Shown: positions 30,248 through 38,831, counted from the stretch's first letter. The stretch is DNA of 39,908 bases from Parcubacteria bacterium C7867-001 (GCA_001189095.1 LFCK01000001.1:213251-253158); one strand, 5' to 3'. The notes: generated by a model from the letters alone, not told the origin. Numbers and translations are program-made.

Positions 30248-32060
30248 AAAACTACTCGAAGCGGCACTCGCCTACCTCGACGATTGCCGAACGGTCATTC
30301 CTCTCAACGGGAAAGTTCCTGTAATCCCTTCTTGGAAGGAGTACCAGGAAGGCAAAGCCCCGACTGCCGAAGAAATGACAGCATGGTTCAAGACCCACGG
30401 GGATAAAATCACGGGGCTGGGCATGGTCACGGGATATGTTCATGGACTTGCCGTTCTTGATTTGGAAAATGACGAAGACCCCACACGCTTTGAAATGCCG
30501 CCAACAGCAGTCAGTCGTACTGGCAGTGGTGGATGGCATTACTTCTTCGACTTCCCGAAGAATACGGACTTCGTTAAGTCAGGGAGTTTGATTCCCTCTG
30601 GTATCCACGGGGACATGAAGGCAGACGGAGGATATGTCGTAGTGCCTCCCTCAATTCATCCGATAACAGGCAATGCATATGAGTGGATTACCCCTCTCAC
30701 ACTTGAGACAGAGTTGCCTTCTATGCCAGAGTGGCTCGTCAAAATCGAAGATGATCGTAAGAAGAATGATATCGAGGCAACCGATTGGAAGGAAGTCTTA
30801 AGCGGAGCAAAAGAAGGTAGTCGGCACGAAACCGCAGTCAGACTCATGGGTAAGCTCGCATACCATCTTCCAGCTAAAGACTGGAACGATGTGGCTCGCC
30901 CTCTACTCCATGCTTGGAATTTGGAATTCAATCAACCACCTCTTCCCGACAAGGAGATAGATTCCATTTTTCGAGGCATTTCACAGAAGCAGAAAGGTCA
31001 AGGGGACGAGGGCACAACTTACGACTCCAAGGAGAATGTGCCGCACGCTACGCCCCGCACCCTTCTCACACTCTCCGCCATCATGACGATGCCCGAATCG
31101 GAACGACCTGAGTACCTCGTGTACGGCCTTATACCAGAGAAAGGCATCACAGCCGTAAGCGGCCATCCTGGAAGCGGAAAGAGCTGGTTCATGCTCCACC
31201 TCGCAAAGTGTGTCGCTTCTGGTGAGTCTTTCCTTGGACGCTTCAAGACGAAGTCAGGCAAAGTACTCATCATTGACGAAGAACAAGGAGCTTGGGAGCA
31301 ACGCCGTCGCATGGAGTTGCTTGGCTGTGCACCAGAGCTACCTGTCTATTTCTACTGCCTTGATGGGTTCAAGCTCGACAAGAAGGAAGACATGGACGCC
31401 CTGTTAAAAACCGTTAAGGAACAGGAAATCAGCCTTGTGATGCTCGACCCCTTCGTAGCTATCCATTCTCAGGACGAAAACTCAGCAGAAGGGGCACAGA
31501 AGGTCATGGAAGCACTTCAGAGATTCAACCTTGCAGGTGCAACGGTACTCTTCATTCATCACCACAGAAAAAGCACCTTCGGCTCCACAGGAGGAGCACA
31601 GAGCCTTCGCGGCTCGTCAGCTTACTCTGGTCGTCTTGATTCTCACATTACCGTGGACAAGAAATCCACCACTCCTTCGGAACAGCATCTCGACATCGAG
31701 CATGTGAAGTCGCGTAGAGGCCAGAATGTTGAGAAGTTCCAGGTTGTACTCACACAAGAAGGAGACGCGCCAGATAGCCCAATCAATCTTCGCTACGCAG
31801 ACGCCGAAGACCGCATTACGAAGAAGGATGAGGCACGCACGCTTATCATCACTTTCCTAGCCTCTAACGGGGACGCGACAAAGGAGGAGATTACCAAGGC
31901 CGTCCAAGACGAAGCGGAGATAGGAACGCGCAACATAGCAGAAGCCCTTTCTGTCATGACTAAAGACGAAAGCCTGACCATCTCCAAGGAGGGTAAGAAA
32001 AATAAATACCACCTGGAGGAAAAGGCACTTGCAGAGCCCGATGATGAACCACCTTACTAA
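30237..32060 (+). CDS. PrimPol (bifunctional DNA primase/polymerase) fused to RepA-like AAA ATPase
   Basis: 'GKVPVIPSWKEYQEGKAPT...GLGMVTGYVHGLAVLDLEND...TGSGGWHYFF...GDMKADGGYVVVPPSIHP' prim-pol; 'AVSGHPGSGKSWFMLHLAKCVA', 'VLIIDEEQGAWEQRRRMELL', 'LVMLDPFVAIHSQDENSAEG' ATPase. Confidence 0.87.
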   Translation: MHSEKLLEAALAYLDDCRTVIPLNGKVPVIPSWKEYQEGKAPTAEEMTAWFKTHGDKITGLGMVTGYVHGLAVLDLENDEDPTRFEMPPTAVSRTGSGGWHYFFDFPKNTDFVKSGSLIPSGIHGDMKADGGYVVVPPSIHPITGNAYEWITPLTLETELPSMPEWLVKIEDDRKKNDIEATDWKEVLSGAKEGSRHETAVRLMGKLAYHLPAKDWNDVARPLLHAWNLEFNQPPLPDKEIDSIFRGISQKQKGQGDEGTTYDSKENVPHATPRTLLTLSAIMTMPESERPEYLVYGLIPEKGITAVSGHPGSGKSWFMLHLAKCVASGESFLGRFKTKSGKVLIIDEEQGAWEQRRRMELLGCAPELPVYFYCLDGFKLDKKEDMDALLKTVKEQEISLVMLDPFVAIHSQDENSAEGAQKVMEALQRFNLAGATVLFIHHHRKSTFGSTGGAQSLRGSSAYSGRLDSHITVDKKSTTPSEQHLDIEHVKSRRGQNVEKFQVVLTQEGDAPDSPINLRYADAEDRITKKDEARTLIITFLASNGDATKEEITKAVQDEAEIGTRNIAEALSVMTKDESLTISKEGKKNKYHLEEKALAEPDDEPPY

Positions 32061-32221
32061 TGGCCATCTCTAGCAAAAGCCTTGAACGCTTCCGAGCAAT
32101 CTATGAGAGCCAGTACGGGAAAATTCTTACTGACGAGGAGTTAGACCGAAAGGCACAAATGCTCCTGAATCTCTACAAGGCTATCTACGGCAAACCAATT
32201 AAAAGACGTAAACGCAAATAA
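32060..32221 (+). CDS. Small hypothetical protein (53 aa, basic C-terminus)
   Basis: TAATG overlap with the PrimPol stop; MAISSKSLERFRAIYESQYGKILTDEELDRKAQMLLNLYKAIYGKPIKRRKRK. Confidence 0.6.
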   Translation: MAISSKSLERFRAIYESQYGKILTDEELDRKAQMLLNLYKAIYGKPIKRRKRK

Positions 32222-32225
32222 TCCT

Positions 32226-32726
32226 ATGAACGATAAATTAAAAATTGCTGTCTACATCCGAGCCAGCATGGGTCTAGGTGAGAACCGAGGGGCTACTGCT
32301 CTATTCCAAGAACGAGAGATTCGTTCCTATGCTAGAGATAAAGGCTACAAGATTGACGAGCAGCATGTCTATCACGATGCCGTATCCGCAAAGGTACCAG
32401 GACGACCCTCTTTCGAGGAGATGATGAAGGCAGTAGAGGAAGGAAAAATCAACGGCATTCTCACCTACGACCTAAATCGACTTGCTCGTAATCCTGTAGA
32501 TGGAGGGCGCATCATCTGGCGAATACAACAAGGCACTCTCACGGTTATCAGCACTCAAAACGGAGGCACTGTTTACTCGCCAGGCACAGACATGTTGATG
32601 CTCTACCTGCACTTCGGAATGTCGAACCAGTTCTCATTGAACCTTGGCAAAGCTGGACCCAAACCAACTTGTCGCAACTGCCACCACGACTGCTATACGC
32701 GACCAGAAGAGGAAGTACAGCTATAA
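32226..32726 (+). CDS. Serine recombinase catalytic (resolvase) domain only
   Basis: 'AVYIRASMGLGENRG...YHDAVSAKVPGRPSFEEMMKAV...LNRLARNPVDGGRIIWRIQQG...NQFSLNLGK' then diverges and stops; lacks the recombinase/zinc-ribbon regions of the downstream paralog. Confidence 0.75.
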   Translation: MNDKLKIAVYIRASMGLGENRGATALFQEREIRSYARDKGYKIDEQHVYHDAVSAKVPGRPSFEEMMKAVEEGKINGILTYDLNRLARNPVDGGRIIWRIQQGTLTVISTQNGGTVYSPGTDMLMLYLHFGMSNQFSLNLGKAGPKPTCRNCHHDCYTRPEEEVQL

Positions 32727-32809
32727 ACACTACAACGTAGAAATATATGTACTTTTAGAACGCACCTAATACGATAGAAATATCCAAATGTGTCAAGTAC
32801 ATATCCTCC

Positions 32810-32983
32810 ATGATGAAGAAACAAATTACTAGTAAAACAAATCACCTTACCAAGACAGCACAAAAGCTATTCGTTGAACGTCTACTACGGGAATCAGGCT
32901 TTTCTCCTAAGAAAAAGTTCTATGTGAAGGATAGGAGTGGAAAGCTCATCGTGAGATTCACTAAAGAGCCTAACTATGAATAG
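32810..32983 (+). CDS. Small hypothetical basic protein (57 aa)
   Basis: MMKKQITSKTNHLTKTAQKLFVERLLRESGFSPKKKFYVKDRSGKLIVRFTKEPNYE; stop overlaps the next ATG (ATGAATAG). Confidence 0.5.
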   Translation: MMKKQITSKTNHLTKTAQKLFVERLLRESGFSPKKKFYVKDRSGKLIVRFTKEPNYE

Positions 32984-33191
32984 TGTCGAGGAACTACGAG
33001 ATTACATTGTTGCAGACACAATCAAGCAGATTGAGTCCATGTCGAGGGAGGAGTTAGTACAGATTCTGGTGATTATCACCACAACTCCTCTCGAACAGAT
33101 GGACGCAAACGAACTGCTTGCCTTCCGCAAGGAGTATGTCGGCAGATGGCTTCCTAAAGAACATGAACGAGATAGACACAAGCAAAATTAA
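32976..33191 (+). CDS. Small hypothetical protein (71 aa)
   Basis: MNSVEELRDYIVADTIKQIESMSREELVQILVIITTTP...; overlaps the recombinase start. Confidence 0.55.
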   Translation: MNSVEELRDYIVADTIKQIESMSREELVQILVIITTTPLEQMDANELLAFRKEYVGRWLPKEHERDRHKQN

Positions 33192-34827
33192 ATATGTAGC
33201 TTATGCTCGCAAGTCTACCGACGACAGCGACAAGCAGATAAACTCCATCCCTGACCAGCTCAAGGAAATTGACCGCATTGGCAGGGGTTTGGTTCGTGCC
33301 GATACGCTAACGGACGAAAGATCAGCAAAGGTGCTTGGTAGACCTGGCTTCGAGCAGATGAAAAATCTCATTGAATCAGGAAAGGCACAGGGAATCATTT
33401 GCTGGAAGATAAACCGATTGGCACGCAATCCCGTAGACGGAGGGTGGATTATTTGGAAGCTTCAGCAAGGAGCCATACGACACCTCAAAACAGACGATGG
33501 AGACTACTATCCTGGTAGCGACATGCTTCTCCTATATCTCCATTTCGGCATGGCCAACCAGTTCAGCCTCAACCTGAGTAAGGACGTTACGAGAGGCATG
33601 TTGAGCAAAGCTGAAAGCGGAAGACGACCAGGCTCTGCTCCTTTGGGATACTTGAACAGCAACAACGGCAATAAGGGAGAGGAGTTTATCTACATAGACC
33701 CTGTTCGGGGTCCCATCATACAAAAGATGATGGAGTGCATGCTCGCTGGTACTCACAACGCTCCTCAGATATTAGAAATTGCTACCGAGGAATGGGGTCT
33801 ACGCACTCGTCCGACCAAGGACCACCCACGCGGTTGCAAACTCACGAAGTCTGCTTGGTACAAAATACTTCAAAACCCTTTCTTCTATGGAAAGTTTCAA
33901 TATCCTATCGGACACAAAGACGCTGAAGGAAAACGTCAGAAGATTTGGGTTGATGGAACTCATGATGCTCTTATTACCTATGAGCAGTTCCGAAAAATTC
34001 AGAAGATTCTAAAGCAACACGCTCCCAAACGAACAAACCAAACTTTTGCCTATATCGGGCTAATGCGCTGTGGAGGTTGCGGAGCACGCATCACCGCAGA
34101 ACGAAAGAATAAGACGCAAAAGAACGGTAATAAACACCAGTACGTCTACTATCGTTGTACCGGCCAAGTAGATAGAGACTGTCAGCAGAAATCAGTCCGT
34201 GAGGACCGATTGGAAGAAGCAATGCAGGAATTTCTGTCTTCAATGGAGATATCTCCTGAATTCCATGCATGGGCAATTGCTGAATTCAAAAAAGATTACC
34301 AAAAGGAAAAGTCCGACAAGAACGTTATTGGAGGGAATCAGCAAACAAGGCATGACGAGATAAAAGGCATGCTTCGCACCCTGCTCGATAGCCATCTCCT
34401 CGGACTCATTAGTGTTGATGACTTCTCAGAAAAGAAAAATACCTTAGAGCAGGAGCTGACAGGACTGAAGCCTTACCTCCCTGGTTCCGACATCGAACTT
34501 CCAGACTGGACTGAGGATGCCAAAAACCTACTCACCTTTGCTGAAAGAGCTAGTAAGGAGTTCAAGGAGGGTGAATTCGAGAAGCGAAGAGCAATCATAG
34601 CTGCCCTTGGAACTGAGCATGTATTAAACCAGGGAGCGCTTACTTTCGAGGTAGAGAAGCCTTTAGAGGTTCTAATAAAGACTCCTAAAGTTCCAGGTGT
34701 TGATTTTGAAATATTAGAACCTCCAAAAAGTGAAGCAGAATATACACAAATTGGCACTTTCGTGCCAAAAAGTGAACGAATGTGGACCGTACAGGATTCG
34801 AACCTGCGACCCTCTCATTGCAAATGA
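33163..34827 (+). CDS. Large serine recombinase (integrase)
   Basis: 'YVAYARKSTDDSDKQINSIPDQLKEI', 'INRLARNPVDGGWIIWKLQQG', Recombinase domain, zinc ribbon 'MRCGGCGARITAE...YYRCTG'; 3' end antisense to tRNA-Ala. Confidence 0.92.
   Translation: MNEIDTSKIKYVAYARKSTDDSDKQINSIPDQLKEIDRIGRGLVRADTLTDERSAKVLGRPGFEQMKNLIESGKAQGIICWKINRLARNPVDGGWIIWKLQQGAIRHLKTDDGDYYPGSDMLLLYLHFGMANQFSLNLSKDVTRGMLSKAESGRRPGSAPLGYLNSNNGNKGEEFIYIDPVRGPIIQKMMECMLAGTHNAPQILEIATEEWGLRTRPTKDHPRGCKLTKSAWYKILQNPFFYGKFQYPIGHKDAEGKRQKIWVDGTHDALITYEQFRKIQKILKQHAPKRTNQTFAYIGLMRCGGCGARITAERKNKTQKNGNKHQYVYYRCTGQVDRDCQQKSVREDRLEEAMQEFLSSMEISPEFHAWAIAEFKKDYQKEKSDKNVIGGNQQTRHDEIKGMLRTLLDSHLLGLISVDDFSEKKNTLEQELTGLKPYLPGSDIELPDWTEDAKNLLTFAERASKEFKEGEFEKRRAIIAALGTEHVLNQGALTFEVEKPLEVLIKTPKVPGVDFEILEPPKSEAEYTQIGTFVPKSERMWTVQDSNLRPSHCK
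34666..34723. repeat. Inverted att-like motifs F and G
   Basis: GAGGTTCTAATA (34666-34677) and TATTAGAACCTC (34712-34723): perfect 12-bp inverted repeat. Confidence 0.65.
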
Positions 34828-34855
34828 GATGCTCTACCAACTGAGCTAACGGCCC
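34783..34855 (-). tRNA. tRNA-Ala (anticodon TGC)
   Basis: GGGCCGT...TCTCA-TTTGCAA-TGAGA...GGTTCGAATCC...ACGGTCC-A; G3:U70 pair present. Confidence 0.95.
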
Positions 34856-35116
34856 GTCCACGAACTTGAGCACTATAGCACAAGTATATTTTTGAAGTAC
34901 AGCCCAGATTTTCCACGTATCGTGCAATAGGAGGGGGGGTAGCGAAGAACATCAACTTGACCGAATCCGACACAATCCACGACTCTTGACGAAAGTTAAT
35001 TTTGTAGTATATAAGAACTAATCCCTTTCTGTATGGATAGGTGGTCTACGTGAGTAGATAACGATGTTTTGTTCCTGCATCCACTCAGGGACTGTTCATT
35101 CAATGAGGAGAGCCGT

Positions 35117-35479
35117 ATGGCTAGCCAAACCGTGCTTATCGTGGGTGGTCCTTCGAGATTTCACCTAATGACGTCCGTGTTCGACATCGACACGTTCCGT
35201 CTCCTGACCTTCAAGTTCGCACTTGAGAACGAGGAAGGGAGAAAAGGGACTGCCGATGTGTGGATTAACGGCGCTACGCAAGGCAACCGGAGCATTGAAG
35301 AGTGGCATTTGGTCGGGTACTTCATGCCGGAAGGCAAAGAAACCGTCATGGCGAACATGGTTCCCATGAAATTCACTTACTCGAGCAAGGACCGTCGCGG
35401 AATCATCTTCAGCGTCAAGAAAGAGACGCTGGTGGGGAATCCTGCGGCCAACGTGCTCGGCCTGATTAAGTGGGAATAA
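35117..35479 (+). CDS. Hypothetical protein
   Basis: ORF MASQTVLIVGGPSRFHLMTSV...; SD GAGGAGAG; hairpin terminator downstream (about 35480-35535). Confidence 0.65.
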   Translation: MASQTVLIVGGPSRFHLMTSVFDIDTFRLLTFKFALENEEGRKGTADVWINGATQGNRSIEEWHLVGYFMPEGKETVMANMVPMKFTYSSKDRRGIIFSVKKETLVGNPAANVLGLIKWE

Positions 35480-35605
35480 CCCGCCGCCTAACCTGTGAGG
35501 ACCGCCTGGCTCCTCAGAGGGTTGGGCGGTTTTCTTTTGGATGTCCTGCAGTTGCTGGATACAGAAAAACATGGATTATGGGCTAGAGACTGAAACGTAG
35601 GAGAG

Positions 35606-36055
35606 ATGCTCTTGAAACCAACTCTAGAAGACGCAGTAGCTCTTGCGTCAGCCCTCCATAAGGGCCAGAAGGACAAAGCGGGAGCAAGCTACATTTTGCA
35701 CCCGCTGCGAGTGATGTTGAATCCGCTCCTCACGACGGACGAAGAGCGTATTGCGGCGGTGCTTCACGATACGGTGGAGGACTGCGACATTACACTCGAG
35801 CAGCTTCGTGAGCGGGGCTATTCCGCGGAAGTGGTTGAAGCTCTTAGCTTCCTAACCAAGCTTCCGGAAGAGGAGGATGACTACGACGCTTTCATCGAGC
35901 GGATACTCGGAGGCCTTCTCATTGCCCGAAAGGTAAAGCTAGCCGACCTTCACGACAACGCAGATCTTTCGAGGTTTGCGCATCCGACCGAAAAGGACGT
36001 GAAGCGGCAAGAAAAATACAAACGAGCAATTGCTCGACTTGAGGGCTCTCTATAA
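35606..36055 (+). CDS. HD-domain (p)ppGpp hydrolase-like protein (RelA/SpoT HD family)
   Basis: 'ALASALHKGQKDKAGASYILHPLRVM...AAVLHDTVEDCDITLEQLRERGY...LLIARKVKLADLHDNADLSRF'. Confidence 0.88.
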   Translation: MLLKPTLEDAVALASALHKGQKDKAGASYILHPLRVMLNPLLTTDEERIAAVLHDTVEDCDITLEQLRERGYSAEVVEALSFLTKLPEEEDDYDAFIERILGGLLIARKVKLADLHDNADLSRFAHPTEKDVKRQEKYKRAIARLEGSL

Positions 36056-36169
36056 AAAACCGGCTGCAGCGCAGCCGGGTTTTGTTTAAATTGACACCCC
36101 CTCTCCCTTCATCTACGCTCTCTTCCAGAAGGTTCTGGAATCTCCGGAACACCTAGCTGGGAGAAAGTC

Positions 36170-36703
36170 ATGGAATTCGTTGTTCGAAACGTCGAGACGA
36201 AGGAAAACGACCTCGGTTCCTTCAAGCAAAAGGTTTATACCTGCGAGCTCGAAGGCTGGAGAAAACACAAAGTCTCGATGCAGCTCATTATTGAAGGCTG
36301 CGTCGGCCAGCAGATGTACCGGCAGCAATACGACCTTGTTGCGCCTCATTTGCGCGTCGGACGTCTGTTCTCCTGCAATATTCTCTATCGGATGCAGTCC
36401 TATCACCTCGGTATGGTGCTTGTCGGCCTCACGCCGATACGGCCCGTGCGCCTGCGAGGAGCGGAAGTCGTCACGGTTGATCAATACTTCAATCCAAATC
36501 GCGGCTTTTGGGTCGCGACGAGGGAGGACGGTCAATCGATCTCGATTCCCGGCGGCATCACTCTGGGCGGGGAAGCGTATATTCCCATCCGTGGAGATAA
36601 GTCGTTCCCGCACAAGGAATATTCCTACGGTCGCGACGAGGGCTTGGTGTATCACACGGCTCCTACCGGCATCAGGAAGAAGCTCAAAGAAGTTCTTGGA
36701 TAG
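36170..36703 (+). CDS. Hypothetical protein
   Basis: 177-aa ORF between a promoter-like TTGACA (about 36089) and a terminator hairpin (36709-36736). Confidence 0.6.
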   Translation: MEFVVRNVETKENDLGSFKQKVYTCELEGWRKHKVSMQLIIEGCVGQQMYRQQYDLVAPHLRVGRLFSCNILYRMQSYHLGMVLVGLTPIRPVRLRGAEVVTVDQYFNPNRGFWVATREDGQSISIPGGITLGGEAYIPIRGDKSFPHKEYSYGRDEGLVYHTAPTGIRKKLKEVLG

Positions 36704-36742
36704 AACGAAAAGAGGCGGAACATAGTTCCGCCTCTTACTGTA

Positions 36743-37660
36743 ATGGTGCGATGCTACAATTCGCGAGTGATAGGCGGTTTACCCAAATTATCCTTGAATC
36801 GCAACGGTCTGCAAAAGAGTGCCGAGGCGCAAGGTTTCTCGTATATCGATGGTGACACAAACCCCTCGATTTCTTCATCGCTCGAGAGAGGCGGACGCGA
36901 ACTAAAGCGAAGGACGAATCGGACCGCCGGTGAACAGGTTCGACTTATTAGTTCTATATTCGAGGTCCGTTCAAAAAGTAGCAACTCAGATGAAGCGATC
37001 GCTCGCTCCTACGATCAAGAGTATGGAGGAGAAAAACCAAAATACGGATATGTGTCAGCGCTTCTTTCGCCAGAAGGATTTGACCTCATCACGGGAATAC
37101 CCAAAGACAAGATCAATCAGCTGCGTGTGCTCGATGTGGGAGCGGGAAGCAATGAATTCCTTCGATTTTGCAGAGACGAGCTCGCCATTCCGGCAAACCA
37201 GCTCTCGGGCTCGGATGTGAGTGGGGAAAGCACAAAAATAATCGAGAATGACGGATTTTCTGCGCATCAAGGGAGGATTGAAACGCTCGACTTGCCGGAG
37301 CGTTCGTTTGACCTCGTGTATTTGAGCTATTTTATTGATTACGACACCGATCAGGCGGCAACGTTCGGTGCGGCGATTGATCGCGTTCCTTCGGGCGGAA
37401 AAATCGTTCTCGAAGGATGGTTCCCCGTGCGGCCGTTCGGACTTCTTGAAAAAGACCGCAGAGACTACTCCTTTATAACTAAAGGTAAAACAGCGGAAGA
37501 GGATATCCAGCTGGTAAGAGATGCATTCCAGAACATAGGAAAGGAAAAGGGAAGGACGGTATCGCTCGAGAAGGTGGTTAAAACCCATCGATTCGTCCAC
37601 AGCCAGTACGGTTTCTGTAAACTCGATTCGTATTTCTTAACGTTTTCCGTAAACGACTAA
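36743..37660 (+). CDS. Class I SAM-dependent methyltransferase
   Basis: 'LRVLDVGAGSNEFLRFCRDEL...LSGSDVSGESTKIIENDGF...LDLPERSFDLVYLSYF...VPSGGKIVLEGWF'. Confidence 0.8.
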   Translation: MVRCYNSRVIGGLPKLSLNRNGLQKSAEAQGFSYIDGDTNPSISSSLERGGRELKRRTNRTAGEQVRLISSIFEVRSKSSNSDEAIARSYDQEYGGEKPKYGYVSALLSPEGFDLITGIPKDKINQLRVLDVGAGSNEFLRFCRDELAIPANQLSGSDVSGESTKIIENDGFSAHQGRIETLDLPERSFDLVYLSYFIDYDTDQAATFGAAIDRVPSGGKIVLEGWFPVRPFGLLEKDRRDYSFITKGKTAEEDIQLVRDAFQNIGKEKGRTVSLEKVVKTHRFVHSQYGFCKLDSYFLTFSVND

Positions 37661-37663
37661 CCT

Positions 37664-37999
37664 ATGCGTGTTTGGGACGTCTCACCTCGTACTCTGTGCC
37701 GGAAGCATTTGCTCGGCGAGCACCGCGAGCTCCACGGCCTTTGGAATATTCTCACCAAGCACAAAGGCAAGGGCGGCTATTCGCAGCATCCTGAGACCAA
37801 GCGCTGGGTCGGCAGGCTTAAGGCGCTCTATAATCGACACGAAGCGTTGGTAAAGGAAATGGCGCGACGCGGGTACGAGCATCACTCACCGCTCGATAAG
37901 CGCTATGCGAAAGGAAAAGCAACGCAGGACGTTTTCATCGACTCCCTTGCAGCTCAACGGCGAATTTTGAAAACGAAACCCTGTGATTGCCCCGTTTGA
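37664..37999 (+). CDS. Pyrimidine dimer DNA glycosylase family (Pyr_excise-like)
   Basis: 'MRVWDVSPRTLCRKHLLGEHRELHGLWNILTKHKGKGGYSQHPETKRWVGRLKALYNRHEALVKEMARRGYEHHSPL'. Confidence 0.8.
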   Translation: MRVWDVSPRTLCRKHLLGEHRELHGLWNILTKHKGKGGYSQHPETKRWVGRLKALYNRHEALVKEMARRGYEHHSPLDKRYAKGKATQDVFIDSLAAQRRILKTKPCDCPV

Positions 38000-38099
38000 T
38001 GCAACTCCCCATCATTTTTCTTGGTTATTAGAAGCAGAGAAGGTATAACTTCTTATTCGGATTCGTTCGAAAAGAATTGATCTTTGAAAGGGGAATTCA

Positions 38100-38498
38100 A
38101 TGAGTGTTACGGAAGACGTACGCACGCCATTTGAGTACGGACTCGGAACGACGCCTGATGACTATCGGTGCTGTGCCTGCGGAGTCTTTGCCTGCAAACT
38201 GTGGCGCGACAGCACGTCAAAGCTGCAGCCCTCGATTCTGTGTTGCTACTGCGCCGGACTCGAAGCTGAGGTTTCCGTCGACGACATAAACCATGAGGGC
38301 ATGCGCGCATCAACAACGCGCAATGGGCTGCTGACCAACCAAATTGGCTGGTATATCCCCGCGGTTCCGGTTCCTGACGGTTCTGGATACTACGACGACA
38401 CCTCAAGTCTTCATGTCGGCTGCTCCCCCGTCCCAAAGCTTGCTTTGGACTGGTGGAAAAGCCTTCGGACACATCCGTATATGAAGCCTCGAGTCTAA
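38100..38498 (+). CDS. Hypothetical protein with CxxC pairs (possible zinc binding)
   Basis: 'YRCCACGVFACKLW...ILCCYCAGLEAE'; SD AAAGGGGAATTCA. Confidence 0.65.
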   Translation: MSVTEDVRTPFEYGLGTTPDDYRCCACGVFACKLWRDSTSKLQPSILCCYCAGLEAEVSVDDINHEGMRASTTRNGLLTNQIGWYIPAVPVPDGSGYYDDTSSLHVGCSPVPKLALDWWKSLRTHPYMKPRV

Positions 38499-38582
38499 GA
38501 GTAAGCGCGCCGCCCTGCGGCGCGCTTTTTATATGAGAAAACAGCCCGCGGAGCGGGCTGTTTTCTCAAAACCTTTGAGAGC

Positions 38583-38831
38583 TTAGGAGAGGTGCGCCGA
38601 GACGAGCTTTGTCATCTCGAACATGGTCACCTCGGCCTTGCCGCCGAAGACCGCCTTAAGCTTGTCATCCGCGAGGATGTTGCGCTTGTTAGCAGGATTC
38701 TGGAGGTCATTTTTCTTGATGTACACCCAGATCTTCTTCGTGACTTCAGAGCGGGGCAATGGGCCTGCGCCGATGACCGCCTCGAGTTCCGAGGAGAGCT
38801 TCATTGGTTTTGATAGTGCCGCGTTAGGCAT
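38583..38831 (-). CDS. SWIB/MDM2 domain protein
   Basis: 'SSELEAVIGAGPLPRSEVTKKIWVYIKKNDLQNPANKRNILADDKLKAVFGGKAEVTMFEMTKLVSAHL'. Confidence 0.93.
   Translation of the reverse strand: MPNAALSKPMKLSSELEAVIGAGPLPRSEVTKKIWVYIKKNDLQNPANKRNILADDKLKAVFGGKAEVTMFEMTKLVSAHLS

Noticed and set aside
22125-34723. ATTAGAACCTC repeats as a CRISPR array
   Set aside because: Spacing is irregular (tens of bp to 10 kb), the repeat is only 9-36 nt and no cas genes are seen.
34783-34855. Search for a duplicated tRNA-Ala 3' end at the left island border (classic tRNA attL)
   Set aside because: No convincing copy of the tRNA-Ala 3' sequence was seen around 22.1-24.1 kb; the repeated ATTAGAACCTC motif near the tRNA is the better att candidate.
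34685-34927. Minus-strand 80-aa ORF 'GPLAQLVEHLICNERVAGSNPVRS'
   Set aside because: Classic artefact of translating a tRNA gene (here tRNA-Ala).
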